Assembly: GCA_022841825.1 (NCBI GenBank)
Contig: JALHQT010000003.1
Span: 310,001-374,000, forward strand
Reading direction: 5' to 3'
Origin: Anaerolineae bacterium
GTDB taxonomy: Bacteria; Chloroflexota; Anaerolineae; Aggregatilineales; Phototrophicaceae
DNA length: 64,000 bases
Shown: positions 33,017 through 41,756 of the stretch, piece after piece
Position numbering within the stretch: the first letter of the stretch is position 1
How the letters are laid out: every line of letters begins with the position of its first letter
Position numbers and translations under genes: made by a program
The notes under the pieces: model-generated
What the model was told of the DNA's origin: nothing
Seen by the model: the letters and a program-made list of their open reading frames with translations, nothing else
Databases searched by the model: none

Positions 33017-35145
33017 CCCTGCCTGCGGATTACCTGGAACGCACGTACGCGGGCGTGCTCGGCAAGATGATCGGCGTCTATCTCGGTCGTCCGTTCGAGC
33101 AGTGGTCGTATGAGCGCATCGCGGCGGAGCTGGGCGACATCACCTATTACGTCAACGAGCGCATGGGCGTGCCGCTGATCGTGACGGATGATGATCTGTC
33201 CGGCACTTTCACGTTCATTCGCGCGCTGTCGGACTATGGCTGCTCGCGCGACATCACCCCGCAGCAGATCGGGCAGACATGGTTGAACTACATCGTCGAA
33301 AACCGCAGCATTCTGTGGTGGGGCGGGATGGGCAATTCGACCGAGCACACCGCCTACCTGCGCCTGAAGGCAGGCATCCCCGCGCCTGACAGCGGTTCGG
33401 CACGGCGCAATACCCGCACAGTCGCCGAGCAGATCGGATCGCAGATCTTCATCGATAGCTGGGCGATGGTCGCGCCGGGTGACCCGGAACTCGCGGCGAG
33501 CCTGGCGGGTCACGCGGCGAGCGTCAGCCACGACGGCGAGGCGATCTACGCGGCGCAGGTGATGGCGGCGATGGAGGCGCTGGCGTATGTCGAAGGCGAT
33601 CTGGGCACGCTGATCGACAGCGCGCTGACGCTCATCCCGCCCGACTGTCTGATCCGCCGCCTGATCGACGACGTGCGCGCGTGGCACGCCGCGTATCCTG
33701 ACTGGCGAGTGGCGCGCGAGAAGATCGCCGAGCGTTACGGCTATCAGCGCTACGGGGGCAACTGTCATATCGTGCCGAACCACGCGCTGATCCATCTCAG
33801 CCTGCTGTATGGCGGCGATGACTTCGGGCGCGCGCTGATGATCGCCAACACCGCTGGCTGGGATACCGACTGCAATTCCGGCAATGTCGGCTGCCTGCTC
33901 GGCATCCGGGACGGGCTGGCGGCAATCGACCGGGGTGCCGATTGGCGGTCACCGGTCGCCGACCGCCTGTACGTGCCTTCGGCGGCGGGCGACAGCGCCA
34001 TCACGGACGCCGCGAGCGAGGCGTGCCGCCTGGTCGAGATCGGCTGCGCGCTGGCGGGCGAGGCGTTCGTCGCGCCGAAAGGCGGCAGTCGCTTTCACTT
34101 CGATCTGCCCGGCTGCGTGCAGGGTTTCGCGCCGACGAACGACGGGGGCGCTGCTGCCTTCACGCTCGAAAATGTCGCCGGACACAGCGCGCTGGGTCGC
34201 CGCAGCCTGGCGCTGCGCTACCGCGATCTGCCGCCAGGGGGCAGCCTGTGCGCCGCCACACCGACCTTCATCCCGCCGGATTACGATGACCGCTTCGGCT
34301 ATGGCTTGGATGCGTCGCCCAGCCTGTATCCGGGGCAGACGGTGCGCGCGCGCCTGTCCGCCGATGCCACCAACGCGGTTGCGCTGGAGGTCGCGCTGTT
34401 TGTCGATGTCTACGGCGCGGCGGATCGCCTTGAACGTATCGAGTCACAGGCGGTTCTCCTGCGCCCCGGCGAAGAGGCGGCGCTGGCGTGGCGTGTGGAT
34501 GAGACGGGCGGCGCGCCAATTGCCCGCGTTGGCATTCGGCTGAAAGGGGGCGACGCCGTCAGCAGCGGCGCGGTCTATCTCGACATGCTGACCTGGGATG
34601 GCGAACCGGAGGTCGTCTTCCAGCGCCCGGCGGCAGGTGGAACGCTGTGGAAGCGCGCCTGGGTCAAGGCGACCGATCCCGCCGAGCCTGTTGGCGAGGA
34701 GGCGTTTCGCGTCGTGCACAACCGGGGGACAGGCATGTGGCTGATCGGCGGGCGCGGCTGGGCGGACTACTGCGTGAGCGCGGACATCACGCCGCATCTG
34801 GCGCAGGCGGCGGGCATCGCGGCGCGCGTGCAGGGGCTGGCGCGTTACTACGCCTTTCTCTTGTGCGAGGGTGGCAGGCTGCGTCTGGTCAAAGCGCTCG
34901 ACGGCGAGCACATCCTGGCGGAAAGCGTATTTGAATGGCAGCCGGAGACGGCATACGCGCTGGCGATCTCGGTATCCGGCGCGCGCATCACCTGTACGCT
35001 GGATGGAGAGCCGGTCTTAGTCGTCGAGGACGCGGAGCGCCCGCTGCTCAACGGCGGCATCGCGCTCGTCTGCGCCGAGGGGCGGATGGCGACCGAGCGC
35101 GTACACCTGACAAAGATCACCCCGCCGCCTGCGGAATGTCACTAA
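33013..35145 (+). CDS. ADP-ribosylglycohydrolase-family protein with C-terminal beta domains
   Basis: A 710-residue protein coupled to pyrF by a 4-bp overlap. Residues 1-320 form the helical ADP-ribosylglycohydrolase fold. The metal motifs are TDDDLSGTFTFI near residue 59 and GWDTDCNSGNVG near residue 283, with HTAYLRLKAG between. From residue 350 on the sequence is beta-rich (FHFDLPGCVQGFAPTNDGG, then two sandwich-like segments ending with TCTLDGEPVLVVED), resembling carbohydrate-binding or laminin-G-like modules. Such fusions are usually found with sugar catabolism. The substrate may be a glycoside or ADP-ribosyl compound; its link with pyrimidine synthesis is unexplained. Confidence 0.87.
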   Translation: MTLPADYLERTYAGVLGKMIGVYLGRPFEQWSYERIAAELGDITYYVNERMGVPLIVTDDDLSGTFTFIRALSDYGCSRDITPQQIGQTWLNYIVENRSILWWGGMGNSTEHTAYLRLKAGIPAPDSGSARRNTRTVAEQIGSQIFIDSWAMVAPGDPELAASLAGHAASVSHDGEAIYAAQVMAAMEALAYVEGDLGTLIDSALTLIPPDCLIRRLIDDVRAWHAAYPDWRVAREKIAERYGYQRYGGNCHIVPNHALIHLSLLYGGDDFGRALMIANTAGWDTDCNSGNVGCLLGIRDGLAAIDRGADWRSPVADRLYVPSAAGDSAITDAASEACRLVEIGCALAGEAFVAPKGGSRFHFDLPGCVQGFAPTNDGGAAAFTLENVAGHSALGRRSLALRYRDLPPGGSLCAATPTFIPPDYDDRFGYGLDASPSLYPGQTVRARLSADATNAVALEVALFVDVYGAADRLERIESQAVLLRPGEEAALAWRVDETGGAPIARVGIRLKGGDAVSSGAVYLDMLTWDGEPEVVFQRPAAGGTLWKRAWVKATDPAEPVGEEAFRVVHNRGTGMWLIGGRGWADYCVSADITPHLAQAAGIAARVQGLARYYAFLLCEGGRLRLVKALDGEHILAESVFEWQPETAYALAISVSGARITCTLDGEPVLVVEDAERPLLNGGIALVCAEGRMATERVHLTKITPPPAECH

Positions 35146-35213
35146 GCCGAAAGGCAGCATCGTGGGACACTCTAGATGTATACAGATATGCGAATAGGTG
35201 GAGGTTCTGCCGC

Positions 35214-35537
35214 ATGGCTATTCCTGGCACAGACGAACTGCAACTGCTGCATGAACAGATCTGTCAGGCGGTTGGCGATGTCAAACGCATCCAGATTCTG
35301 TACGCGCTGCACGACCAGCCGCGCCATGTGTCGGCGCTGGCAGACCTGCTGGAGATGTCTCAACCGACTGTCTCCCGGCATCTGGCAGTGCTGCGCGAAC
35401 GCGCATTGGTCGTGGCGGAGCGAAACGGCGCGGCGGTGGTCTACCGCCTTGCCGACTCACGCCTGATCGACGTGCTTAATCTGATGCGACAGCTCCTGCG
35501 CGATACTTTGGAACGCCGCGCCAATATGATGAGTTAG
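35214..35537 (+). CDS. ArsR/SmtB-family regulator of the cytochrome/sulfur locus
   Basis: A 107-residue winged-helix protein. The recognition helices lie in VSALADLLEMSQPTVSRHLA, followed by the wing ALVVAERNGAAVVYRLAD. The start ATG 35214 has GGAGG upstream. The only cysteine visible is in EQICQAV, with no CxC metal site, which fits a thiol/persulfide or single-Cys sensor better than an arsenic sensor. The gap before it contains an AT-rich stretch (GTATACAGATATGCGAATAG) that could hold promoter and operator. It is the first gene of the 35-41 kb locus and probably regulates it. Confidence 0.88.
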   Translation: MAIPGTDELQLLHEQICQAVGDVKRIQILYALHDQPRHVSALADLLEMSQPTVSRHLAVLRERALVVAERNGAAVVYRLADSRLIDVLNLMRQLLRDTLERRANMMS

Positions 35538-35590
35538 CAGCTCACCTTCGGCGCGCCACAACTTCGCATTCCTGATGTGGAGTTGTTCTT

Positions 35591-37030
35591 ATGCTGCGAT
35601 CGTTCAAATATATCTGGCTGCTGGGATTGATCGGCACGATCCTGGTGGTGGCGGGCGTGATCGCGCTCGCGCTTTCCCCGCTGCGGGGGGTCGCGCCCGA
35701 TCCCTGGGCAAACGTTCCCCCCGAACGCACGCATGTCGATCATTCCGACTTGATGACGGAGCCTTTCGAGACGGGACCGGAAGTCACCGCCGCCTGCCTC
35801 TCGTGCCACGAAGACGCGGCGCACGAGGTTTCGCGGACGACGCACTGGACATGGCAGAGCGAACCGGTCACGGTCGCCTGGCGCGATGAACCCGTCTCGA
35901 CCGGCAAAGCAAACGTCATCAATAACTTCTGTATCGGCATCCAAAGCAACGAGCCGGACTGCACGCGCTGCCACGCGGGCTACGGCTGGGGTGCGGAAGA
36001 ACCCTTCGATTTCGAGGATCTCTCCAACGTGGACTGCCTGGTCTGCCACGACCAATCGGGCGGCTACGTGAAAGCTGAAGAAGGCTTGCCCGCCGAAGAG
36101 GTCGATCTGCTGGCGGCGGCGCAGAGCGTCGGCTCACCCACGCGCGCCAACTGCGGCGGCTGCCACTTCAACGGCGGCGGCGGCAACGGCGTCAAGCATG
36201 GTGATCTCGACTCCAGCCTGTACTTCCCGTCGGAAAACCTCGACGTGCATATGGGCGGGCTGGACTTCCAGTGCATCGACTGCCACCAGACGCAGGATCA
36301 CCAGATCGCCGGGCGCTCGATCTCGGTCAGCCTTGACGATGCCAATCAGGTCTACTGCACCGACTGCCACGAGACGACGCTGCACAGCGACGAACGGATC
36401 ACCTCGCATGTCGATACGGTCGCCTGCCAGACCTGTCACATCCCAACGGTCGCCGTGCGCGACCGGACGCGCATTCTGTGGGATTGGTCGGCGGCGGGCG
36501 ACCTGGCGCGTGAGAATGTGCCGGGGCAGTATCTTCAGACGCGCGGCGAGTTCATGACCACGCTCGACTATCAGCCGGACTACACCTGGTACAACGGCAC
36601 GGCGCAGCGCTATCTGCTGGGCGACACGATGGACCCGGCGACCCTGACAGTGCTCGATCCGCCGCTGGGCGACCTGGACGACCCGACAGCGTTGATCTTC
36701 CCCTTCAAAATCCACTACGCGCGCCAGCCTTATGACGCCGAGTACAACATCCTGCTCCAGCCGACGACGGCGGGCGAGGGTGGCTACTGGACGACCTTCG
36801 ACTGGAACTCAGCGCTGGCGAGCGGCGCGGAAGCGGCGGGCATCCCGTACAGCGGCAGCTACGGTTTTGCCGAGACAGCGATGTACTGGCCCCTGACGCA
36901 CATGGTGCAGCCTGCGTCGAACGCGCTGACGTGCGCCGACTGCCACAGCGACAACGGGCGAATGGACTGGGAAGCGCTCGGTTACTTCGGCGACCCGCTG
37001 GTCTGGGGCGGACGGGAGGTGGGGCGATGA
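35591..37030 (+). CDS. Octaheme c-type cytochrome (tetrathionate-reductase-like family)
   Basis: A 479-residue exported protein anchored by one N-terminal helix (WLLGLIGTILVVAGVIALAL). It contains exactly eight CxxCH haem sites: CLSCH, CTRCH, CLVCH, CGGCH, CIDCH, CTDCH, CQTCH and CADCH. The size, haem count and spacing fit the octaheme tetrathionate reductase (OTR) family, whose members also reduce nitrite or hydroxylamine in vitro and may have other sulfur roles. It is coupled by a 4-bp overlap to a cytochrome c/b fusion, so electrons probably pass to or from the quinone pool. Confidence 0.9.
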   Translation: MLRSFKYIWLLGLIGTILVVAGVIALALSPLRGVAPDPWANVPPERTHVDHSDLMTEPFETGPEVTAACLSCHEDAAHEVSRTTHWTWQSEPVTVAWRDEPVSTGKANVINNFCIGIQSNEPDCTRCHAGYGWGAEEPFDFEDLSNVDCLVCHDQSGGYVKAEEGLPAEEVDLLAAAQSVGSPTRANCGGCHFNGGGGNGVKHGDLDSSLYFPSENLDVHMGGLDFQCIDCHQTQDHQIAGRSISVSLDDANQVYCTDCHETTLHSDERITSHVDTVACQTCHIPTVAVRDRTRILWDWSAAGDLARENVPGQYLQTRGEFMTTLDYQPDYTWYNGTAQRYLLGDTMDPATLTVLDPPLGDLDDPTALIFPFKIHYARQPYDAEYNILLQPTTAGEGGYWTTFDWNSALASGAEAAGIPYSGSYGFAETAMYWPLTHMVQPASNALTCADCHSDNGRMDWEALGYFGDPLVWGGREVGR

Positions 37031-39669
37031 ACAGGCGCTATACATCTATGCAATTGAACCGCGAAGACACGAAGGACGCGGAGATCAGAAACCATTTTCA
37101 ACACGAAGGCGCGGAGAGGACGACGCATGCGTCGTCCCTACCGCCACGATGGCTGTTCCGTAGGGGCGAGGCGCGCCTCGTCCGCCGTATCGCCATCTCG
37201 ATCCTCACAGGGGGCGGCGTCCTCTCGCTGATGGTCGGCATCCTCCTGCTGGGCGCGGGCGTCACATTCGCCCAGACCAACCCGTCATTCCATCCGCCGA
37301 TTGTGCTGCGCGACGCGGACGGTGCGCTTGTGCAGGAAAGCGGCGCGCCCGCCTCCGCCATGATGACCTGTGGCGACTGCCACGATACCGCCTTCATCAG
37401 CGCCAACAGCAGCCATGCCGATGGCGCGCTGCGTTCGGTGCGCCAGGACGCCGCGCCGTTCGCCGCTTCATCCGGCGGCAGCGTCGAGACGAACTGCTTC
37501 ATGTGCCACATCGCGCAGCCGGACAACGCCGCCCGCCTGGGCGCGCTCGACGCCGGGCAGCCCGAATGGGCGAGCAGCGCCACGCTGCGCGCGACGGGCA
37601 TCGTGACGGATGCCGACGGAAGCTGGTCGTGGAACGCGGCGGCGTTCGCGCCGGATGGCACGGTCGATACGGCGCTGCTCGCGATTGGCGATCCGACCGA
37701 TGCCAACTGTGGGCAGTGTCACGGCACGGTCCACAGTGACGGGCAGATGCCGCTCGTACTCACGGACGGCGAAAGCGGCTGGGAGACGCTGCTGCGTGGG
37801 CAGGTCTTCTCGCCGCAGCGCATCAGCAGCAGCGGGTTGAGCCTGGAAGACAAGAGTACGCTGACGCGCCCCTGGGATGTCCACGCCGAGCGGCTGGTCG
37901 GCTGTACCGACTGCCACTACGCGCTCAACAACCCGGTCTTTGATACGCAGCCGGATCGGACGGGTCCCGATCATCTGCAATTCGACCCGCGTCGGATGGA
38001 CTTCGGCGAATACCTGCACCGCCCGCTGCATCAGTTCGCCAATTCACAAGGTGCGCTGAACTCCGATTTCGGGGGCGCGGCGCGCTCGTGCAGTTCGTGC
38101 CACGAGTCGGTGGCAGCTCACAGTTGGCTGCCGTATGCCGAGCGCCACTTTAGCGCCACGACCTGCGAGACCTGTCATGTGCCGACGCTCTATGCCCCGG
38201 CGCTGGAAAGCGTCGATTGGACGGTCGTCCATCCTGACGGATCGCCACGCATGACGTATCGCGGGACGGACGATGGGGCGACAACTGGATCGCCGGACGG
38301 GACAACAGACGGGTCGTCCCCGACGGGGCTGATCACGGGGTTTACGCCGGTCGTGCTGCCGCGCGTCGGGACGGACGGCGCGACACGCCTGGCACCCTAC
38401 AACGTCATCAGCCGCTGGTACTGGGTGGCTGGCGACGGCACGCCGGTGAGCGAGGAGGTGCTGCGCGCTGGGTGGCTGGTCGATGGTGCTTATGCGCCGG
38501 AGGTGCTGGCAGCATTCGACGCGAACGGCGATGGCGCGTTGAGCGACGCCGAACTGCTCCTCGATACGCCGGAAATGACCGCGGTGATCGCGGACAGACT
38601 GAGCGCGCTCGGCGTCGCCGACCCGCGCGTCATGGGCGATGTGCAGTCCTACGCCATCCATCACAACGTGATCGGCGGCGAGTGGGCGGTGCGCGAATGC
38701 ACGACCTGTCACGCCGACGATTCGCGGATGGCGGCGGCGCTCCCGCTCGGCACGGGGACGCTCGGCGGCGGCGAACTGACGCTGACCGCGAGCGGGCTGC
38801 CGCTCAACGGCGCGCTGGAGCCCGATGGCGATGGGGGCGTTTCGTACCGTCCTCTGCTGGTCGCCGCGCCGCCGCTGACCGCGCCGGTCGATCTCTACAT
38901 CCTCGGTCACAACAGTGTTGATTGGATCAACTGGCTGGGCGCGCTGATGTTCCTGGGTGTCGCTTTCGGGGCGGGCGGGCATGGCTTGCTGCGCATCCTG
39001 GCGAGCCGCCGGCAGCGCGTACATCAGCCGCACGCCGTGACCGAGAAAGTCTATATGTACAGCATCTATGAGCGCGCCTGGCACTGGATGCAAACCGTGA
39101 TGATCTTTGGGCTGCTCTTCACCGGGCTGGTCATCCACAATCCGGAAGCCTTCAGCATGTTCGACTTCCAGGGCGTGGTGCTGGTGCATAACGCGCTGGC
39201 GCTGGTGCTCGTCATCAACGCGGCGTTCGCGCTCGTCTATCACCTGGTCAGCGGCGAAATTCGCCAGTTCCTGCCGCGACCGTATGGCTTCTTCGACCAG
39301 ATGGTGATGCAGGCGAAGTACTACCTGCAAGGCATCTTCCGGGGGGATGCGCATCCGTTCGAGAAGACGCCGGAACGCAAGATGAACCCGCTCCAGCAGG
39401 TGACCTACCTCGCCATTCTGAATGTGCTGCTGCCCTTGCAGATCCTCACGGGCGCGCTGATGTGGGGCGCGCAGCGGCTGCCAGAAGTGACGGCGCAGTT
39501 GGGCGGGCTGGGCTTCCTCGCGCCGTTCCATACGCTGATCGCCTGGGCATTCGCCACGTTCATCGTCCTGCATGTCTATCTGACGACGACCGGTCACACG
39601 CCCGTCGCCAACATTAAGGCGATGATGATGGGCTGGGAAGATACTGAACCGAAGGAGATCACCTCATGA
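37027..39669 (+). CDS. Heptaheme cytochrome c fused to membrane cytochrome b
   Basis: An 880-residue protein. Seven CxxCH sites follow a signal-anchor helix (SLMVGILLLGAGVTFAQ): CGDCH, CFMCH, CGQCH, CTDCH, CSSCH, CETCH and CTTCH. An EF-hand-like loop DANGDGALSDAE lies near residue 497. From about residue 625 a helix (WINWLGALMFLGVAFGAG) and a cytochrome b561-like unit follow, with haem-b histidine candidates in AWHWMQ, LVHNAL, VYHLVSG, FHTLIAW and VLHVYL. Residues 9-53 are coded by repeat DNA. It likely links the quinol pool to the octaheme protein outside the membrane. The fusion is unusual. Confidence 0.88.
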   Translation: MNRRYTSMQLNREDTKDAEIRNHFQHEGAERTTHASSLPPRWLFRRGEARLVRRIAISILTGGGVLSLMVGILLLGAGVTFAQTNPSFHPPIVLRDADGALVQESGAPASAMMTCGDCHDTAFISANSSHADGALRSVRQDAAPFAASSGGSVETNCFMCHIAQPDNAARLGALDAGQPEWASSATLRATGIVTDADGSWSWNAAAFAPDGTVDTALLAIGDPTDANCGQCHGTVHSDGQMPLVLTDGESGWETLLRGQVFSPQRISSSGLSLEDKSTLTRPWDVHAERLVGCTDCHYALNNPVFDTQPDRTGPDHLQFDPRRMDFGEYLHRPLHQFANSQGALNSDFGGAARSCSSCHESVAAHSWLPYAERHFSATTCETCHVPTLYAPALESVDWTVVHPDGSPRMTYRGTDDGATTGSPDGTTDGSSPTGLITGFTPVVLPRVGTDGATRLAPYNVISRWYWVAGDGTPVSEEVLRAGWLVDGAYAPEVLAAFDANGDGALSDAELLLDTPEMTAVIADRLSALGVADPRVMGDVQSYAIHHNVIGGEWAVRECTTCHADDSRMAAALPLGTGTLGGGELTLTASGLPLNGALEPDGDGGVSYRPLLVAAPPLTAPVDLYILGHNSVDWINWLGALMFLGVAFGAGGHGLLRILASRRQRVHQPHAVTEKVYMYSIYERAWHWMQTVMIFGLLFTGLVIHNPEAFSMFDFQGVVLVHNALALVLVINAAFALVYHLVSGEIRQFLPRPYGFFDQMVMQAKYYLQGIFRGDAHPFEKTPERKMNPLQQVTYLAILNVLLPLQILTGALMWGAQRLPEVTAQLGGLGFLAPFHTLIAWAFATFIVLHVYLTTTGHTPVANIKAMMMGWEDTEPKEITS
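37055..37183. repeat. Repeat block forming the coding N-terminus of the heptaheme cytochrome
   Basis: It consists of a left arm of the AACCGCGAAG family (37055-37083), a second fragment ACACGAAGGCGCGGAG (37101-37116) and a facing pair of 24-bp modules at 37118-37141 and 37160-37183 with an 18-bp spacer. All are translated between the start codon and the signal-anchor helix. Confidence 0.85.
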
Positions 39670-40232
39670 CCACGATGACACGAAACCTGCCGCGCGCAGG
39701 TGCCGGAACCCGCGTCGCGCGGGCGGAAAAACCGTATGTTCACCCTTATGCTGCGGGCATCCTGCTCGGAATCGTCCTCTTCCTGGCGTTTTTCATCACG
39801 GGCAACGGCTTGGGCGCGTCGGGCGGCATGAACCGCCTGCTGGTCGCGGCGCAGGATGTGCTGATGCCCACCCACATTGATCGCGTGCCGTACCTGCTCG
39901 ACATGGCGGGCGGCGACCGCAACCCCCTCGATAGCTGGGTCGTCTTCATCAGCATCGGCACGGTGCTGGGCGGCGCAGTCAGCGGCTGGCAGCACGGGCG
40001 CACGAAGCTTGAGATCAACAAAGGACCCCAGATTTCTAACCGCACACGCCTGTTGATGGCGTTCGTCGGCGGCGGGCTGATGGGCTATGGCGCGCGGCTG
40101 GCGCGCGGCTGCACAAGCGGGCAGGCACTCAGCGGCGGGGCGACGCTCTCGGTCGGTTCGTGGGTGTTCATGTTCGCCGTCTTCGCGGGCGGTTATCTGG
40201 TGGCGTACTTCGTGCGCCGCCTGTGGAATTAG
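39666..40232 (+). CDS. YeeE/YedE-family sulfur transport protein, half-size
   Basis: A 188-residue membrane protein with about five helices. The conserved cysteine segment is ARGCTSGQALSGGA (near residue 148), as in YeeE/YedE transporters that pass thiosulfate by contact with reactive cysteines. It has one such segment, so it is half of a full-length YeeE and probably pairs with the next gene product. It overlaps the cytochrome fusion stop by 4 bp, which ties transport to the electron-transfer proteins. Confidence 0.9.
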   Translation: MTTMTRNLPRAGAGTRVARAEKPYVHPYAAGILLGIVLFLAFFITGNGLGASGGMNRLLVAAQDVLMPTHIDRVPYLLDMAGGDRNPLDSWVVFISIGTVLGGAVSGWQHGRTKLEINKGPQISNRTRLLMAFVGGGLMGYGARLARGCTSGQALSGGATLSVGSWVFMFAVFAGGYLVAYFVRRLWN

Positions 40233-40242
40233 GAGGGCGATC

Positions 40243-41478
40243 ATGTCCCCATTCCCACTTCCGATTGACACGCTGCTCGGTCACTGGCAGTCGTACATCG
40301 TCTACGTGATCATCGGCTTCGGCTTCGGTTACGTGCTGGAGATCGCGGGCTTTGGCAAATCGACCAAACTGGCGGCACAGTTCTATCTCAAAGAGATGAC
40401 CGTGCTGAAGGTCATGTTCACCGCCATCATCGTGGCAGCGGTGCTGATCTTCCTGGCATCGGCGCTCGGCTTGCTCGATTACAGCCTGATTTGGGTCAAC
40501 CCGACCTATCTGTGGCCCGGCATCGTCGGCGGGCTGGTGATGGGCGTTGGCTTCATCGTGGGCGGCTTCTGCCCTGGTACCTCGCTCGTCTCCGCCGCGA
40601 CGCTCAAGATCGACGGTTTCGTTTTCGTCCTGGGCGCGTTCTTTGGCATCTTCGCCTTCGGCGAGACGGTCAGCCTGTTTGAAGACTGGTGGTACTCGTC
40701 CTACATGGGGCGCTTCACGCTTCAGCAGTTCTTCGGCGTGGACGCGGGTGTGGTCGTGCTGGGCGTCGTGCTGATGGCGCTGGCGGCGTTCGCCTTCGCC
40801 GAATGGAGCGAACGGACGTTTGGCAAAGGCGCGGTGGGTAAGCAGCCGCGCTGGCGGTTGGGCGCGGCGCTAGTGCTGGTCGCGCTGGCAGTCGTCACGA
40901 TCATCCTCGGTCAGCCGACCAATGCCGACCGGATGGCACGCCTGGAGAGCATGCAGAACGACATCCTGAACGCGCGCGCGGTGCAGATTCACCCCGCCGA
41001 GCTGTTGTCCTATCTGAATAATCGACAGGTGGTGCCGTACGTGATCGACGTGCGCGGCGAAGCGGATTACAACGCCTTTCATCTGCCGGGGGCACATTAC
41101 GTGCCGCTCGACGAGGTGCTGACTCATGCCGAGGTGCTGCAATTGCAGCCGCGCAACACGCTGTTTGTCGTCATGAGCAACGACGAGGCAGCGGCAACGC
41201 AGGCATGGCGTATTCTGAACGCCGAGGGCATCGCTAACCTCTACCTGTTGGAGGGCGGCGTCAACCGCTGGCTCGACACCTTCGCGGATGCGGAGTTCCA
41301 GGCGGCATACCGCGTGCGGGCGGGCGGCGATGACCAACTGGCGTATGCTTTCCCGGCGGCGCTGGGCGCGCGCTACGACGCGGCAGACCCGAACCCGGCG
41401 GCGTTTGCCGGGCTGGAGTACACGCCGAAGGTGACTTTGAGTGTCGGGCGTGGCGCAACCGGCGGCGGCTGTGGGTGA
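40243..41478 (+). CDS. YeeE/YedE transporter fused to a Cys-less rhodanese domain with C-terminal GGGCG
   Basis: A 411-residue protein starting at ATG 40243 after a full AGGAGG site. Residues 1-220 are YeeE-like helices with the reactive segment GGFCPGTSLVSAAT. Residues 245-345 form a rhodanese fold (VVPYVIDVRGEADYNAFHLPGA to LYLLEGGVNRWLD). The expected catalytic loop reads VMSNDEAAAT, with no cysteine. The chain ends GRGATGGGCG, with Cys one residue from the end, resembling the sulfur-carrying GGCGG arm of SoxY. This suggests a tethered sulfur carrier rather than a sulfurtransferase. The arm function is inference. Confidence 0.88.
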   Translation: MSPFPLPIDTLLGHWQSYIVYVIIGFGFGYVLEIAGFGKSTKLAAQFYLKEMTVLKVMFTAIIVAAVLIFLASALGLLDYSLIWVNPTYLWPGIVGGLVMGVGFIVGGFCPGTSLVSAATLKIDGFVFVLGAFFGIFAFGETVSLFEDWWYSSYMGRFTLQQFFGVDAGVVVLGVVLMALAAFAFAEWSERTFGKGAVGKQPRWRLGAALVLVALAVVTIILGQPTNADRMARLESMQNDILNARAVQIHPAELLSYLNNRQVVPYVIDVRGEADYNAFHLPGAHYVPLDEVLTHAEVLQLQPRNTLFVVMSNDEAAATQAWRILNAEGIANLYLLEGGVNRWLDTFADAEFQAAYRVRAGGDDQLAYAFPAALGARYDAADPNPAAFAGLEYTPKVTLSVGRGATGGGCG

Positions 41479-41485
41479 TGACTCA

Positions 41486-41711
41486 CCCTGGCACGTTTCC
41501 ACCAGGGGAATCGCTTCAAAACCGAATCGCTAGAAAGTAGCTGCATAACCCCTCCCTAAATCCCTCCCCACTCCGCAAGCTCCGTAGAGAGGGACTTCCA
41601 GAGTCGTCTGGCTCCCCTCTCCACGCCAGTGGGGAGGGGCTGGGGGAGGGGTTCAGAGGGCGGAAATGCTTGGAGGCGATTTGAAGCGATTGCCCTGGCA
41701 CACTTTCCACC
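41486..41711. repeat. Composite repeat: direct copies flanking a CCCTCCC/GGGAGGG element
   Basis: The 278-bp gap has no gene. CCCTGGCAC-GTTTCCACC at 41486 recurs as CCCTGGCACACTTTCCACC at 41693. Just inside, GAATCGCTTCAAAAC (41508) pairs with GATTTGAAGCGATTG (41679). At the centre, 41547-41653 is a close copy of the element at 32099-32207. Confidence 0.8.
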
Positions 41712-41756
41712 GTGTAGATTTTAGGAGAGTTGGGTAACATGGCGTAAATCGAAGAT

